Shown: one piece after another, positions 8,464 through 17,965 of the stretch
How positions within the stretch are numbered: position 1 is the stretch's first letter
How the letters are laid out: each line of letters starts with the position of its first letter
Assembly: GCA_964467165.1 (NCBI GenBank)
Contig: CAYXOL010000022.1
Span: 8,852 to 72,851 of the forward strand
Length of the DNA: 64,000 bases
Origin: Clostridium_AD sp964467165
Lineage (GTDB): Bacteria > Bacillota > Clostridia > Clostridiales > Clostridiaceae
Direction of reading: 5' to 3'
The notes under the pieces: generated by a model
Databases searched by the model: none
What the model saw: only the letters and a program-made list of their open reading frames with translations
Told to the model about the DNA's origin: nothing
Program-made: the position numbers and the translations under genes

Positions 8464-9150
8464 ATGGAAGTTTTAAAGGTTGAGAATTTAACTAAAACAT
8501 ATGGTAAAGGCGAAAACAAGGTGGAGGCACTTAAAAATATAAATTTATCAGTACATAAGGGAGAGTTTGTAGCAATTGTCGGAGCATCAGGTTCTGGCAA
8601 AAGTACACTTCTACATTTACTTGGTGGACTGGATAGACCAACATCTGGAAATGTTGTTATTGATGGAGAAAGTATTTATGATTACAAGGAAGAAAAACTT
8701 GCAGTGTTTAGAAGGAGAAAAATAGGCTTCGTATTTCAGTTTTATAACCTACTACCTATTTTAGATGTAGAAGAAAATATAGCGCTTCCGGCGTTACTTG
8801 ATAATGATAAGGTGGATAAAGTTTATTTAGAAGAACTTATTAAAGTATTAGGACTCAGCGCTCGAAGAAATCATCTTCCTTCAGAGTTATCAGGAGGACA
8901 ACAGCAAAGAGTATCAATTGGTAGAGCAGTATTTAACAAGCCATCAATAATTCTTGCCGATGAACCTACAGGGAATCTTGACACTAAGAATTCAAAGGAC
9001 GTTATAGAATTATTAAAATTTACGGCTAAAAAATATAATCAAACACTAATACTTATTACCCATGACGTTAATATAGCGGCCATGGCAGATAGGGTTATAA
9101 CAATTGAAGATGGTGAAATAATTTCTGATAAGCGCTTGAAAGTAAGCTAG
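8464..9150 (+). CDS. MacB/LolD-type ABC transporter ATPase
   Basis: This 228-residue stand-alone ATPase belongs to the MacB/LolD/BceA group. It shows Walker A GASGSGKS, Q-loop FVFQFYNLLP, signature LSGGQQQR, Walker B IILADEPTGNLD and switch LITHDVN. The DEPTGNLDT motif is characteristic of the group that works by mechanotransmission with FtsX-type permeases. The next gene is such a permease, 11 bases downstream, then a response regulator and kinase. That order is typical of peptide-antibiotic sensing and detoxification modules in Firmicutes; the substrate here is unknown. Confidence 0.9.
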   Translation: MEVLKVENLTKTYGKGENKVEALKNINLSVHKGEFVAIVGASGSGKSTLLHLLGGLDRPTSGNVVIDGESIYDYKEEKLAVFRRRKIGFVFQFYNLLPILDVEENIALPALLDNDKVDKVYLEELIKVLGLSARRNHLPSELSGGQQQRVSIGRAVFNKPSIILADEPTGNLDTKNSKDVIELLKFTAKKYNQTLILITHDVNIAAMADRVITIEDGEIISDKRLKVS

Positions 9151-9161
9151 GGGGAGAAAAG

Positions 9162-11672
9162 ATGATAACAAGTTATAAAAAGCTAACAGGAAAGTATTTA
9201 AAGAGAAATAAGAAAAGAACTTTGCTTACTATTATAGGAATAATGTTATCAGTTGCACTTATAGCAACAATAGGACTTTTTTTTAATGGGATTCAGGATG
9301 CACAGATACAGGATGCTAAAAATAAATCAGGATCTTTTCATTTAGCATTTCAAAAGACCAATGAAAAAATAATCCCTAAAATAGTTAATAATCCTAAAGT
9401 ATCTAGGAGTGGATTTTATACTATAAGTGAGGAAATAAAATTAGATAATAAAGTTGTTGTTAATGTAATAACCGCAACAGACAAGGCTTTAGAACTTTTC
9501 CCTTATAAAGCAAAGCTAGGTAGATTACCAGAAAAAGAAAATGAAGTAGCTATGGAAAAGTGGATATCCACATATATCGATAAGGACGTTAAAGTAGGGA
9601 ATAAAATTAAAGTTAATGATAAAGAATATACACTTGTAGGAATACTCCAGGATAATGTACAAAGCCAAATGAATGGTAACGGATTAATTTTATCCAAAAA
9701 TAATAGTATTAATAAACAAAATGCAGCCTTACTGGTAGAAATAAGCTCAAAAACAAACTTAAAAACCGCAGTAGGAGAATTAAAGCAGTTAGGTGAGAAG
9801 GATTCTGTTATGGAAAACAGTTATTTACTACAAATGCAGGGAGCAGGAGATGATAGTTCGGGCTTTGGAGGATTATATGCAGCCCTAGCAATAATAATTG
9901 GGATAGTTGTAATATCAACTATAGCTGTAATTTATAACTCATTTCAAATTAGTGTTGTAGAGCGAATAAAACAGTTTGGACTTTTAAGAGCAGTAGGAAC
10001 AACTCCAAGGCAAATTAGAAAGATTGTCCTAAGGGAGGCAACAATCCTGGCCGTAATATCTATTCCATTAGGACTTATATGTGGCATTATAGCCATCTAT
10101 GGAATAAGTATTGCATTTAAATTAATTGGTGCAGATTCAGTTATGCCTATGAAAACTTCAATATCACCTATGGTTTTATGTATAAGCGCAGCAGTGGGAC
10201 TTGTATCAATATACCTATCTGCAATGGTGCCAGCATTTTTTGCAGGTAGGATTTCACCACTGAATGCTATAAGTGGTAGAAACTCTATAACAAAGGAGAA
10301 AATAAAAAGAAGAAAGAATGTACTTATTCAAAGAATATTTGGGTTTGAAGGAGCATTAGCAGCTAAGAACATAAAGAGAAATAGAAAAAGATATAGAATA
10401 ACTGTTTTTTCAATAGTAATAAGTGTTGTGCTATTTGTTACTTTTAAATCCTTTATGGATATGTCACTAAATATAACATCGGATCTTAATGAGTCTAAAA
10501 ATATTCACTTCTCAGTTGTAAGGGATAATAAACAGTATACAGAAAAATCAATAATAGATAATAAAATAGAAGCTGAGATTAAAGCACTTAAACTAGTTGA
10601 TAAGGTATATGAGGTATTCAATTCATATAGTTTCGATATAGCAATAAACAAAAACAGTAATGTAAAGGAAATTCAGGATATGGGAAATATTTATAAAAAA
10701 ATAACGGCGGAAGGGGAGGAGAAGACACTTATAAGAAGTTCTATTGGGATTTATGATAAGGAATCACTAGAGATTTCTAAAAAATATTTACAGTCAGGAA
10801 ATATTGATGTGGAAAAAATAAACAGTGAAAATGGAGTAATTCTAATAAACAAGAATGTAGTATATAATGAAAATACTAAGAAGAATTATTATGGACCAAT
10901 AGCAGATATAAAAGTAGGAGATGAAATAGATCTTCAATTTAATGAGGATGGATGGACTGAAACTGAACAAGTGAATAAAGAATTTGGTAAAGGAAAGGTT
11001 AATAAAGTAAAGATTATGGCTATTCTTCAAAATGAACCTTTTAACTTTAGAGGAGCTTCAAGTGGATTAAAGATAATTACAACTCAGGAAATGGCGAAGA
11101 AATTAATAGGTGGAAAGGAAATTTTGCCTGTAAACTTAAACATAGCTCTTAAGGATATAAAAGATGAAGATGCAGGAAAAATAGCAATAGAAACGGCAAT
11201 AAAATCAAACCCAGCTTTAATGGTAATAAATAATATAGACAATAATAGAACCGGGAAATCTTCAATATTAATGGTTCAAATATTATTATATGGATTTGTA
11301 TTGGTAGTTTCCTTGATAGGTAGTGTTAATATTGTAAATACATTAACTACAAATATTATTCTAAGAAAAAGAGAGTTTGCCACCTTGAAATCCATAGGGC
11401 TAACTCAAAAGGGCTTAAAGAAAATGATTGTGCTAGAAGGACTTCTTTATGGAATTGTTGGTGCCATATATGGCTGCATTATAGGTTGTGGTATATCATT
11501 CTTACTGTTTAAGTCCATGGGTGGATTTAGAGAGTTTGGATGGATGGTACCTTGGCAGGCAATAACTATCGCGGGAGTTGCAGCTATAGTAATAGGATAT
11601 TTATCAGTGTTATCGCCACTTTCAAGGATTAAAAAAGAAAATTTAATTCAGGCAGTAAGAGAAGATTATTAA
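9162..11672 (+). CDS. FtsX-family ABC transporter permease, two FtsX domains
   Basis: This 836-residue permease partners the upstream ATPase. TM1 lies at residues 20-45, followed by an extracellular MacB-type periplasmic-core domain. The first FtsX domain (about 235-360) includes ERIKQFGLLRAVGTTPRQI. A second such half follows: TM near 410, a large extracellular domain at 440-690, and the second FtsX domain (about 700-830) with RKREFATLKSIGLTQKGL. It is not a typical 10-TM BceB, which is about 650 residues. The reading frame is intact. Its neighbours (ATPase, response regulator, kinase) suggest envelope-stress or antimicrobial export. Confidence 0.87.
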   Translation: MITSYKKLTGKYLKRNKKRTLLTIIGIMLSVALIATIGLFFNGIQDAQIQDAKNKSGSFHLAFQKTNEKIIPKIVNNPKVSRSGFYTISEEIKLDNKVVVNVITATDKALELFPYKAKLGRLPEKENEVAMEKWISTYIDKDVKVGNKIKVNDKEYTLVGILQDNVQSQMNGNGLILSKNNSINKQNAALLVEISSKTNLKTAVGELKQLGEKDSVMENSYLLQMQGAGDDSSGFGGLYAALAIIIGIVVISTIAVIYNSFQISVVERIKQFGLLRAVGTTPRQIRKIVLREATILAVISIPLGLICGIIAIYGISIAFKLIGADSVMPMKTSISPMVLCISAAVGLVSIYLSAMVPAFFAGRISPLNAISGRNSITKEKIKRRKNVLIQRIFGFEGALAAKNIKRNRKRYRITVFSIVISVVLFVTFKSFMDMSLNITSDLNESKNIHFSVVRDNKQYTEKSIIDNKIEAEIKALKLVDKVYEVFNSYSFDIAINKNSNVKEIQDMGNIYKKITAEGEEKTLIRSSIGIYDKESLEISKKYLQSGNIDVEKINSENGVILINKNVVYNENTKKNYYGPIADIKVGDEIDLQFNEDGWTETEQVNKEFGKGKVNKVKIMAILQNEPFNFRGASSGLKIITTQEMAKKLIGGKEILPVNLNIALKDIKDEDAGKIAIETAIKSNPALMVINNIDNNRTGKSSILMVQILLYGFVLVVSLIGSVNIVNTLTTNIILRKREFATLKSIGLTQKGLKKMIVLEGLLYGIVGAIYGCIIGCGISFLLFKSMGGFREFGWMVPWQAITIAGVAAIVIGYLSVLSPLSRIKKENLIQAVREDY

Positions 11673-11690
11673 TAATAATCTTCTCTTTTC
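11658..11690 (+). terminator. Terminator of the ABC exporter genes
   Basis: AGAGAAGATTATT (11658-11670) and AATAATCTTCTCT (11674-11686) form a perfect 13-bp stem with a three-base loop, followed by TTTCC. It overlaps the permease stop codon and separates the exporter genes from the two-component genes. Confidence 0.7.
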
Positions 11691-11784
11691 CACTTTTCAT
11701 ATATAGGTTAGCTTTAATTAAAACCATAAGTAAGGTATTATTAAGGTGTTAATTGTTTACAATATTTAAAATGAGGTGAAAATT

Positions 11785-12495
11785 ATGGATAGATTATTAT
11801 TAGTTGAAGATGATGAATCATTAGCCATTGGTATAGAATTTTCATTGAAAGATGGTGGATACGATGTATCTAGAGCTTCAACTGTAGAAGGTGGGAAAAA
11901 AATATTTCATTTGGAAGACTTTGATTTGATTTTATTGGATGTTAACTTGCCTGATGGCAATGGTTATGAATTATGCAAGTACATAAGAATTAAAAGCGAC
12001 GTGCCTATAATATTTTTAACAGCCTGTGACGATGAGGTTAATGTTGTTCAGGGGCTTGAAATAGGCGGCGATGATTATATAACGAAGCCTTTTCGAGTTA
12101 GAGAACTTTTATCAAGAATAAAGGCATCTATAAGGCGTAATTCTAAGAATATAGCAAGTGCTAAAAATATAGCACTAGAAAGTATATTAAAAAGTGAAAA
12201 TATACTTGTTGATAATATAAAAGGAACAGTGAGGAAAAATGGTGAGATTATAAATCTTACAGCACAGGAATACAAGCTTTTATTAATATTTATGAATAAG
12301 CCTAATGTTTTAATGAAGAGGGATGAGATATTGTGTGAATTATTGGAAGGGGAAGACCCTTTCTTTGATGAAAACACATTATCAGTTTATATTAAGAGAA
12401 TAAGGCAGAAAATAGAAGATAATCCAAGGGAACCTGAATATATAGTTAATAAACGTGGATTGGGGTACAAGTGGAATAAGGATATTCAGCACTAA
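11785..12495 (+). CDS. OmpR-family response regulator
   Basis: The 236-residue protein has an N-terminal receiver domain (acidic pair EDD, phospho-acceptor in LILLDVNLPDGNG, K in ITKPF) and a C-terminal winged helix (LTAQEYKLLLIF, DENTLSVYIKRIRQKIE, GYKW). ATG 11785 is preferred because GAGGTG at 11773-11778 is its ribosome site; the GTG at 11776 lies inside that site. The kinase gene follows 26 bases later. It probably controls the neighbouring ABC exporter; this is inferred from adjacency. Confidence 0.93.
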   Translation: MDRLLLVEDDESLAIGIEFSLKDGGYDVSRASTVEGGKKIFHLEDFDLILLDVNLPDGNGYELCKYIRIKSDVPIIFLTACDDEVNVVQGLEIGGDDYITKPFRVRELLSRIKASIRRNSKNIASAKNIALESILKSENILVDNIKGTVRKNGEIINLTAQEYKLLLIFMNKPNVLMKRDEILCELLEGEDPFFDENTLSVYIKRIRQKIEDNPREPEYIVNKRGLGYKWNKDIQH

Positions 12496-12521
12496 AGGTG
12501 CTAATCAAGGAGTAGGTTTAT

Positions 12522-13757
12522 ATGAAAAGATATTTTATTAATTCTGAACTGAAAATAAGCACAGGGGTTCTTTTGTTTTTAATGACTTTATTTTTAGTTA
12601 TTACATCTTTAATTTTAAAAGTGAATCATGATAACTTAAAAGCTGATTATATAAAGACATTGGGAGTCATTGCTGAAAGGATAGTTTCGGAAAATCCTGA
12701 AATGGAAAAAGAAATTATACCGCTTATTACAAGAGAAGTTTCCGGGGATGAAGCTACACTTGGTAGTGCTTTTTTAAAGCAGTATGGGTTAACAGAAAAT
12801 TTGGAGGATGCACTTTTTCCCTATGTAAGCGGGGCTATTATAAAGGATAACTATTCAATTATTTTAATTTTTATTATTATGGCTACTACATTATTTACAC
12901 TTAATTATTTTCAATACAGTTTTTTCTATAAGCGTATAAGAAGTTTAACCTTTGCTGCAAAAAAAGTAGTTGAGGGTGATTATGACATAGCTATAAATGA
13001 AAATAAAGAAGGAGATTTTTCAAAGCTGGCAATTTCTTTTAACTCTATGAGAGGAATCATTAGGAGTAATTTAAGCGATCTTAGGCAAGAAAAACAATTT
13101 TTAGTAGAGTTGTTATCAGATATATCTCATCAGCTAAAAACTCCACTTTCATCCGTAATTTTATATAACGACATTATGGTTAGCAAGGAATTGTCTCTCA
13201 AGCAAAGGTCGGTCTTTTTAATAAATAATCAAAATCAACTAGAAAAAATGAACTGGCTTATAAAAAATATACTTAAACTTGCTAAATTAGACGCTAAAGC
13301 CATAGAAATTGTGAAAGAAGAACAAAGCTTAAATGAAACATTGCAAGATGTAATAGATGCACTAGAAAGTAAAGCATATGATGCGCAGGTTGTGATTAAT
13401 TTTAAAGAAAAAGAAGAGATAGTTTTTCAGCACGATAGATTGTGGCTTGAGGAGGCACTTATTAATATTATTAAGAATGGAATAGAACATACGCCTTGTG
13501 GTGGAAGCATTGATTTGGAACTTTTTGAAAACCCTTTGTATACAAGAATTATAATAGAAGACACAGGAGAAGGGATAAATGAGGCTGATTTACCGAATGT
13601 ATTTAAGCGGTTTTTTAAGGCAAAGACCTCAAAGAAAAACGATTCTATTGGAATAGGGCTTGCCCTTTCAAAATCAATAGTTGAGGCACATAACGGAATA
13701 ATTGAAGTGCGAAGCAAGGTGGATGTAGGCACCAGATTTATTATAACATTTTTTTAA
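12522..13757 (+). CDS. Membrane sensor histidine kinase
   Basis: This is the 411-residue partner of the upstream response regulator. TM1 (about 15-35) and TM2 (about 113-133) enclose a short extracellular loop of about 75 residues. A HAMP-like linker follows, then the HisKA box ISHQLKTPLSS with the phosphorylated histidine, N box IIKNGIEHT, G1 EDTGEGI and G2 GIGLALS of the ATPase domain. The loop is too short for a classical folded sensor domain, so the kinase may read the state of the ABC exporter or a membrane stimulus. The start is set by AAGGAG eight bases upstream. Confidence 0.92.
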   Translation: MKRYFINSELKISTGVLLFLMTLFLVITSLILKVNHDNLKADYIKTLGVIAERIVSENPEMEKEIIPLITREVSGDEATLGSAFLKQYGLTENLEDALFPYVSGAIIKDNYSIILIFIIMATTLFTLNYFQYSFFYKRIRSLTFAAKKVVEGDYDIAINENKEGDFSKLAISFNSMRGIIRSNLSDLRQEKQFLVELLSDISHQLKTPLSSVILYNDIMVSKELSLKQRSVFLINNQNQLEKMNWLIKNILKLAKLDAKAIEIVKEEQSLNETLQDVIDALESKAYDAQVVINFKEKEEIVFQHDRLWLEEALINIIKNGIEHTPCGGSIDLELFENPLYTRIIIEDTGEGINEADLPNVFKRFFKAKTSKKNDSIGIGLALSKSIVEAHNGIIEVRSKVDVGTRFIITFF

Positions 13758-13772
13758 TGCTAAATATGTGTG

Positions 13773-13814
13773 AATGCCTTGTATCTAATGTTTAAGTAGA
13801 TACAAGGTATTTAA
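13773..13814. terminator. Bidirectional terminator between convergent genes
   Basis: AATGCCTTGTATCT (13773-13786) pairs with AGATACAAGGTATT (13798-13811), 14 pairs including one wobble. It is AT-rich on both flanks and sits between the kinase gene (plus) and the HD-GYP gene (minus). Confidence 0.65.
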
Positions 13815-13822
13815 ATTGATTA

Positions 13823-14875
13823 TCAGATTTCCAATGCTTCAACATATAAATCTTTCTCTTTTTTTAAGTCTAGGAATCCATTGCCATCAAGCATAATAGG
13901 ATTGGTCAAATCGTTTATTTGGACTTGGATAATCTTGCAGGAACGTTTATCGTTAAGTAGCACATTTTCACCCATGTAGTAATTTATTATATGGTTTAGA
14001 AACATATTGCAGTATGTGGGCTCAAGTTCCGTAATACTCTCATCTTGAATAACTTTTAGAGCTTCTAGTGGACCTTTGATTTTTTTAAAATATCTATTAG
14101 AGTTAAGTTCGTCAAATACATCTGCAATAGCTATTATTTTAGCGAATTTTGGTATTTTATCATGATAAACATGCAGAGGGTACCCAGATCCGTCCATTCT
14201 CTCATGGTGCATCAGTACTGTAAGGCCCACAGAAGGATCTAGATATGGAATCTGTTTAATAAAATGATACCCTATAACAGGATGTGTCTTTAAAGTATCA
14301 GATTCATCAGAGGTGAGATTCTCTTTTTTGTGTAGTATATCCTTACCTATTTGGAGTTTGCCAAAATCGTGCAATATTGCGGAATAGGTTAATAAACTCA
14401 GTTCTTTTTCATTAAGCCCTAACCATTTGCCTAGTATAAAACTAATAGCGGCAACATTTACGCTATGCCTATAAATGGAATCATTTCCACTACCATAAAA
14501 GATTATATTTCTAATGACTATTCCTGTTGCAGTGAATTCCTGTTGAATATTTTGTGCAAAGGTTTTTATTTCGTTTATGTTAGGAGTTTCTAAAGTAGAT
14601 ATATTATCAAATATAGTTTCTAAATTAGAAGAAAATTGATTGAAGGTATTTTCAAGTTCTTTTACGGTTTTAAGTTTCAAAGACTTGCTAGAATTATCTT
14701 CTAAATAAATCTCTAGCTCATCAATAATATAGTTGTTCTTTAGATTAAGGAGCATTGATTCTGTAATTGCGATACCGCTGCCTAGCAATATTTTGCCTTG
14801 AAAAATTATATCTATGGCAGAAATCATTCCTACCTGTAGTTCATTAATTTGTAATGTTTTTTTTAACGGTAACAT
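13823..14875 (-). CDS. HD-GYP domain protein, probable cyclic-di-GMP phosphodiesterase
   Basis: The C-terminal half holds a full HD-GYP domain: the HD pair in SAILHDFGKLQIGKD, the following HPVIGYHF histidine, and HHERMDGSGYP, then AKIIAIADVFDEL. HD-GYP proteins hydrolyse cyclic-di-GMP (some cyclic GMP-AMP) using a two- or three-metal centre. The first 130 residues form a small N-terminal domain without recognisable membrane segments, so the protein is cytoplasmic. The start follows GAGGTGAATTAAT. It is monocistronic. Substrate choice is inferred from family. Confidence 0.87.
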   Translation of the reverse strand: MLPLKKTLQINELQVGMISAIDIIFQGKILLGSGIAITESMLLNLKNNYIIDELEIYLEDNSSKSLKLKTVKELENTFNQFSSNLETIFDNISTLETPNINEIKTFAQNIQQEFTATGIVIRNIIFYGSGNDSIYRHSVNVAAISFILGKWLGLNEKELSLLTYSAILHDFGKLQIGKDILHKKENLTSDESDTLKTHPVIGYHFIKQIPYLDPSVGLTVLMHHERMDGSGYPLHVYHDKIPKFAKIIAIADVFDELNSNRYFKKIKGPLEALKVIQDESITELEPTYCNMFLNHIINYYMGENVLLNDKRSCKIIQVQINDLTNPIMLDGNGFLDLKKEKDLYVEALEI

Positions 14876-15083
14876 ATTAATTCACCTCATGTTTTATTTT
14901 TTAGAAGAACATATTAAATTGCTTTACAATATTATTACTAAATATATGACATTTATGTATATATTATCGTGCTAATTATATATTTCTAAAGGGGCTTATA
15001 GTAAAAAAAAACTAATTTTTCTATTTTTTTTGTTTGTATTCAATTTTCAACTCGAATTATAGGAAATTGAATCATTTTGATTG
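14876..15083. other. Intergenic region without visible gene
   Basis: This AT-rich gap holds the HD-GYP promoter area (minus strand). Apart from the hydrogenase terminator that follows at 15084, I see no structured element here. Confidence 0.5.
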
Positions 15084-15124
15084 AGTAAAAAAGCGCATCA
15101 ACTATAAAAGTTGATGCGCTTTAA
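15084..15124 (-). terminator. Terminator of the hydrogenase gene
   Basis: A perfect stem of about 14 bp (AAGCGCATCAACT paired with AGTTGATGCGCTT) with a five-base loop. On the minus strand it runs into a long T tract, as expected for the hydrogenase transcript. Confidence 0.85.
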
Positions 15125-15174
15125 ACAGAAGATTACCTGATTGACCTAATAATATAAGTTTTAAAAGTAAAATA

Positions 15175-16650
15175 TTATTTTGACATAAAGCCTTTACCAC
15201 GGTGCAGGTGAATTCCATCTATGTTCATTATTCTAAGTGAATCACTAACATTTTCTTCTAAGGCTAATTTGCCATATTTATCTACTTCAGTTTTATCTTT
15301 AGGACCATGATTAAGGGAGGCTGCTCCACCTATGCATCCGCCATTACAGGCCATTCCTTCTATGAAATTCCCATTTAATCTATTGAATTTTAATAGTTTT
15401 AAGGCTTTATCACATTCAATAAGACCATCACAACTGATAGGTTTAAATTCCACAGGAATATTTTTAGCTTGGACTAAATGTTTTACTGCTTCTGTAAGAC
15501 CGCCTGATCTAGCAAAAATTCTGCCGTAAAAAGAAGCATTATTTAAGGGTACGTCTTCACATTCTTCAAGATTTATCTCAAAAGCATCAAACATTGCCTG
15601 AAGCTCTTCAAAAGTCATTACATAATCAGTAATGCCCTTTATATCCTCCTGTTTTATTTCCATCTTCTTAGCTGTACAAGGTCCTATAAATACTATTTTA
15701 GCAAGGGGATCCGTATTTTTAATAAGTTTGGAAATTGCTATCATTGGAGAAACTGTAGTTGAAACATATTTGCCTAGTTCTGGGAATGATTTTTTTATGT
15801 ATGACACAAAAGCAGGACAACAAGAGCTTGTCATTGCCTTAAATTCTTCGATGTTTTCTGCAAATTCAGTGGTTTCATGTTGTGCTACCATATCTGCACC
15901 AAGGGCTACTTCTATTACATCTTTAAAGCCCATTTTTTTTATGCCTGAAACTACTTGGCCTAGTTTAACCTGGGTAAATTGACTAGAAATTGCAGGCGCA
16001 ACCACTGCATATACATGGGTGTTTTTATCTGTTTTTGATTCAAGTAATATATTAGTAATATCCACTACGGAAGATTTATCCATTATGGCACCGAAGGGAC
16101 ATTGATAAACACAAGCACCACATTGTATACATTTATCATTATCTATTACTGCTTTTTTATCCTCATCTATGCTTAGGGCGCCTGCATTGCAAGCTCTGCG
16201 ACAGGGTCTCATAACATCAGAAATTGCGTTGTATGGGCAAGCATCTCTGCATTTACCACATTCAATACATTTATTTGGGTCAATGTAAGAGTGCCGATTT
16301 ATAGAGTGGATTGCACCAACAGGACATACCTGAATGCATTTGTGAGTTAAACACCCCCTGCAAGCTTCAGTTACAGAAAAGCGCTGTATGGGACATTCAT
16401 CACAAGCAATACCTATTACTTCAATAACATTTTTTATTTTTTTATTTCCACCCATAACAAGTTTTATTCTTTCGCCAATAATTGCTCTTTCCTTATGAAT
16501 GCAGCAACGAGTTCTTGCCTTTGGGCCTGGTACTAGAACCTTAAATAGATTTTTGCCGTCTTTTTTTAGAGTTCCTTTAATAGCAAGTTTAACGACTTCT
16601 CGTATTACCTCATATTTTATAAGCTGTATGTCGTTATCAAAATTTTTCAT
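15175..16650 (-). CDS. [FeFe] hydrogenase, group-B-like, with ferredoxin domains
   Basis: This is a 491-residue cytoplasmic iron-only hydrogenase. Four-cysteine clusters near residues 83-109, 128-138 and 174-184 (CIECGKCRDAC, CIQCGACVYQC) bind [4Fe-4S] groups. The H-cluster signatures are L1 SSCCPAF (about 275), L2 PCTAKK (about 324) and L3 MACNGGCIGG (about 447). L1 with CCPAF instead of CCPAW points to group B. Such enzymes take up or evolve H2 with ferredoxin; the physiological direction is not known. ATG 16650 is chosen because GGAGAGG lies eight bases before it; an in-frame ATG six codons upstream has no such site. Confidence 0.88.
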   Translation of the reverse strand: MKNFDNDIQLIKYEVIREVVKLAIKGTLKKDGKNLFKVLVPGPKARTRCCIHKERAIIGERIKLVMGGNKKIKNVIEVIGIACDECPIQRFSVTEACRGCLTHKCIQVCPVGAIHSINRHSYIDPNKCIECGKCRDACPYNAISDVMRPCRRACNAGALSIDEDKKAVIDNDKCIQCGACVYQCPFGAIMDKSSVVDITNILLESKTDKNTHVYAVVAPAISSQFTQVKLGQVVSGIKKMGFKDVIEVALGADMVAQHETTEFAENIEEFKAMTSSCCPAFVSYIKKSFPELGKYVSTTVSPMIAISKLIKNTDPLAKIVFIGPCTAKKMEIKQEDIKGITDYVMTFEELQAMFDAFEINLEECEDVPLNNASFYGRIFARSGGLTEAVKHLVQAKNIPVEFKPISCDGLIECDKALKLLKFNRLNGNFIEGMACNGGCIGGAASLNHGPKDKTEVDKYGKLALEENVSDSLRIMNIDGIHLHRGKGFMSK

Positions 16651-16938
16651 ATTTATCGCCTCTCCCATTTATATGATATTAGTAATATACAAATATCATA
16701 TTTTAAATTCAAATAAGGAGTAAAGGATATTTACTGCCTATATTGAGTATGTATTCTTCGAAAAAATTATTAACCTTATATTTATCAACTGAAATTATTG
16801 AAGGGTGATTAATTTTTGAAGCGTATTAATTACATAATAATATTATCACTATGTTAATAAATTATCAAGGCATAAATTGCTAATCACAAGGGTTAAAATC
16901 AATGATATTGTTTTCATATAGGATATAAGATAAAATAA
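16651..16938. other. Intergenic region upstream of the hydrogenase
   Basis: About 290 AT-rich bases containing the hydrogenase promoter area on the minus strand. I see no ORF with a ribosome binding site and no strong hairpin. Confidence 0.5.
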
Positions 16939-16939
16939 T

Positions 16940-16986
16940 AAAAAAACAAGCAAAAAAATGGGAATTTGATTGCTTGCTTTTTTACT
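16940..16986 (-). terminator. Terminator of the FTR1-type permease gene
   Basis: CAAGCAA pairs with TTGCTTG around a long loop, flanked by A and T runs. On the minus strand it lies just after the permease stop and runs into T residues. Confidence 0.6.
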
Positions 16987-16996
16987 TAATGCAATG

Positions 16997-17701
16997 TTAT
17001 TTTATTTTATTAGAGTTTATATATCTTTTTAAATCATATTTCAAAATAATAAAGTAACTAGGAACTGCGTATATTAACACACCTAGTTTGAAAATATCTG
17101 GAACATAACTACCTAATAATACTTCTAAGCCATCACCCAAGTAGTATGCTCCAAGTCCTACTAAAAATAGATTTAGCATATAAAATACTAATCCTATATT
17201 AAAATTAGCAAGCCCCTTAGATACTATATAAACCAATACAGCTGCAGCAGCTAAACCTGATATGCATGATACTACCAATAGTGGCGTCGAGCCAACGGAG
17301 CTTGTTAAAATAAATAAGGTTACTTCTAACAATTCACGAAAGAAGGTTACGGCTGCTAAAATAAAGACGCCCTTTTGACTAAATGAAATAAATTGTTTAT
17401 TTGGAGTAGTATTAAAGGCTTTATTTTTCCTTAAAAGCACTATACTGTATAATATTAATACAGCGAGCATTACCCCTAGTAAACCATCAAATAACTCTCC
17501 GGTAGGCCCGTTTAGTAGCGAAACTTGTGAAAAAATTATTGAACCAGTTATAGCTGCAATAAACGTTCCTAAAGCCCCACCGAGTAAAACACTCTTAGTC
17601 ATTCCATATAGCTTATTTTTGTTGAAATAAACTACTAGGGGAATAATAACTAAGAAAATCTCTATACCTTCTCTTAAGCATATTATAAAAGGAGCAAACA
17701 T
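16997..17701 (-). CDS. FTR1-family iron permease
   Basis: This is a 234-residue integral membrane protein with about seven helices. The two REGxE-type motifs that define FTR1/EfeU iron permeases are present: LREGIEIFLVI near residue 9 and FRELLEVTLFI near residue 120. These Glu-rich helices bind ferric iron during transport. No EfeO/EfeB-like or oxidase gene lies beside it, unlike the full EfeUOB system; related small permeases in anaerobes often stand alone. Ferrous or lead transport is possible. Start follows a GGGGGTGATT ribosome site. Confidence 0.8.
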   Translation of the reverse strand: MFAPFIICLREGIEIFLVIIPLVVYFNKNKLYGMTKSVLLGGALGTFIAAITGSIIFSQVSLLNGPTGELFDGLLGVMLAVLILYSIVLLRKNKAFNTTPNKQFISFSQKGVFILAAVTFFRELLEVTLFILTSSVGSTPLLVVSCISGLAAAAVLVYIVSKGLANFNIGLVFYMLNLFLVGLGAYYLGDGLEVLLGSYVPDIFKLGVLIYAVPSYFIILKYDLKRYINSNKIK

Positions 17702-17773
17702 CGTTAATCACCCCCTAATCCATACGGCGTAGACTTATCTACATTATATAATATGCAAAGTTTAAGCTATGAG

Positions 17774-17832
17774 ATACTTAGTTATGTGCTTTTTATAATA
17801 AATCTTATTATAAATTTTTAACAACTAAGTAT
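17774..17832. repeat. Nested 59-base inverted repeat
   Basis: ATACTTAGTT (17774-17783) mirrors AACTAAGTAT (17823-17832), and inside it TTTATAATAA (17792-17801) mirrors TTATTATAAA (17105+700, i.e. 17805-17814). All arms match perfectly. It lies between the divergent permease and amylase genes; it could be an operator pair, a cruciform or an RNA hairpin. Confidence 0.55.
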
Positions 17833-17965
17833 GCTCTTTAATTGATCAACTAAGAAGTGGCTATTTTATATTCTAAAGTGATATAATCTAAATAAATCAT
17901 AAGTAAATAATGAAATATGGGGAATGCAAGTAAACATATACTTATATGAATGGGAGATGATTTGT

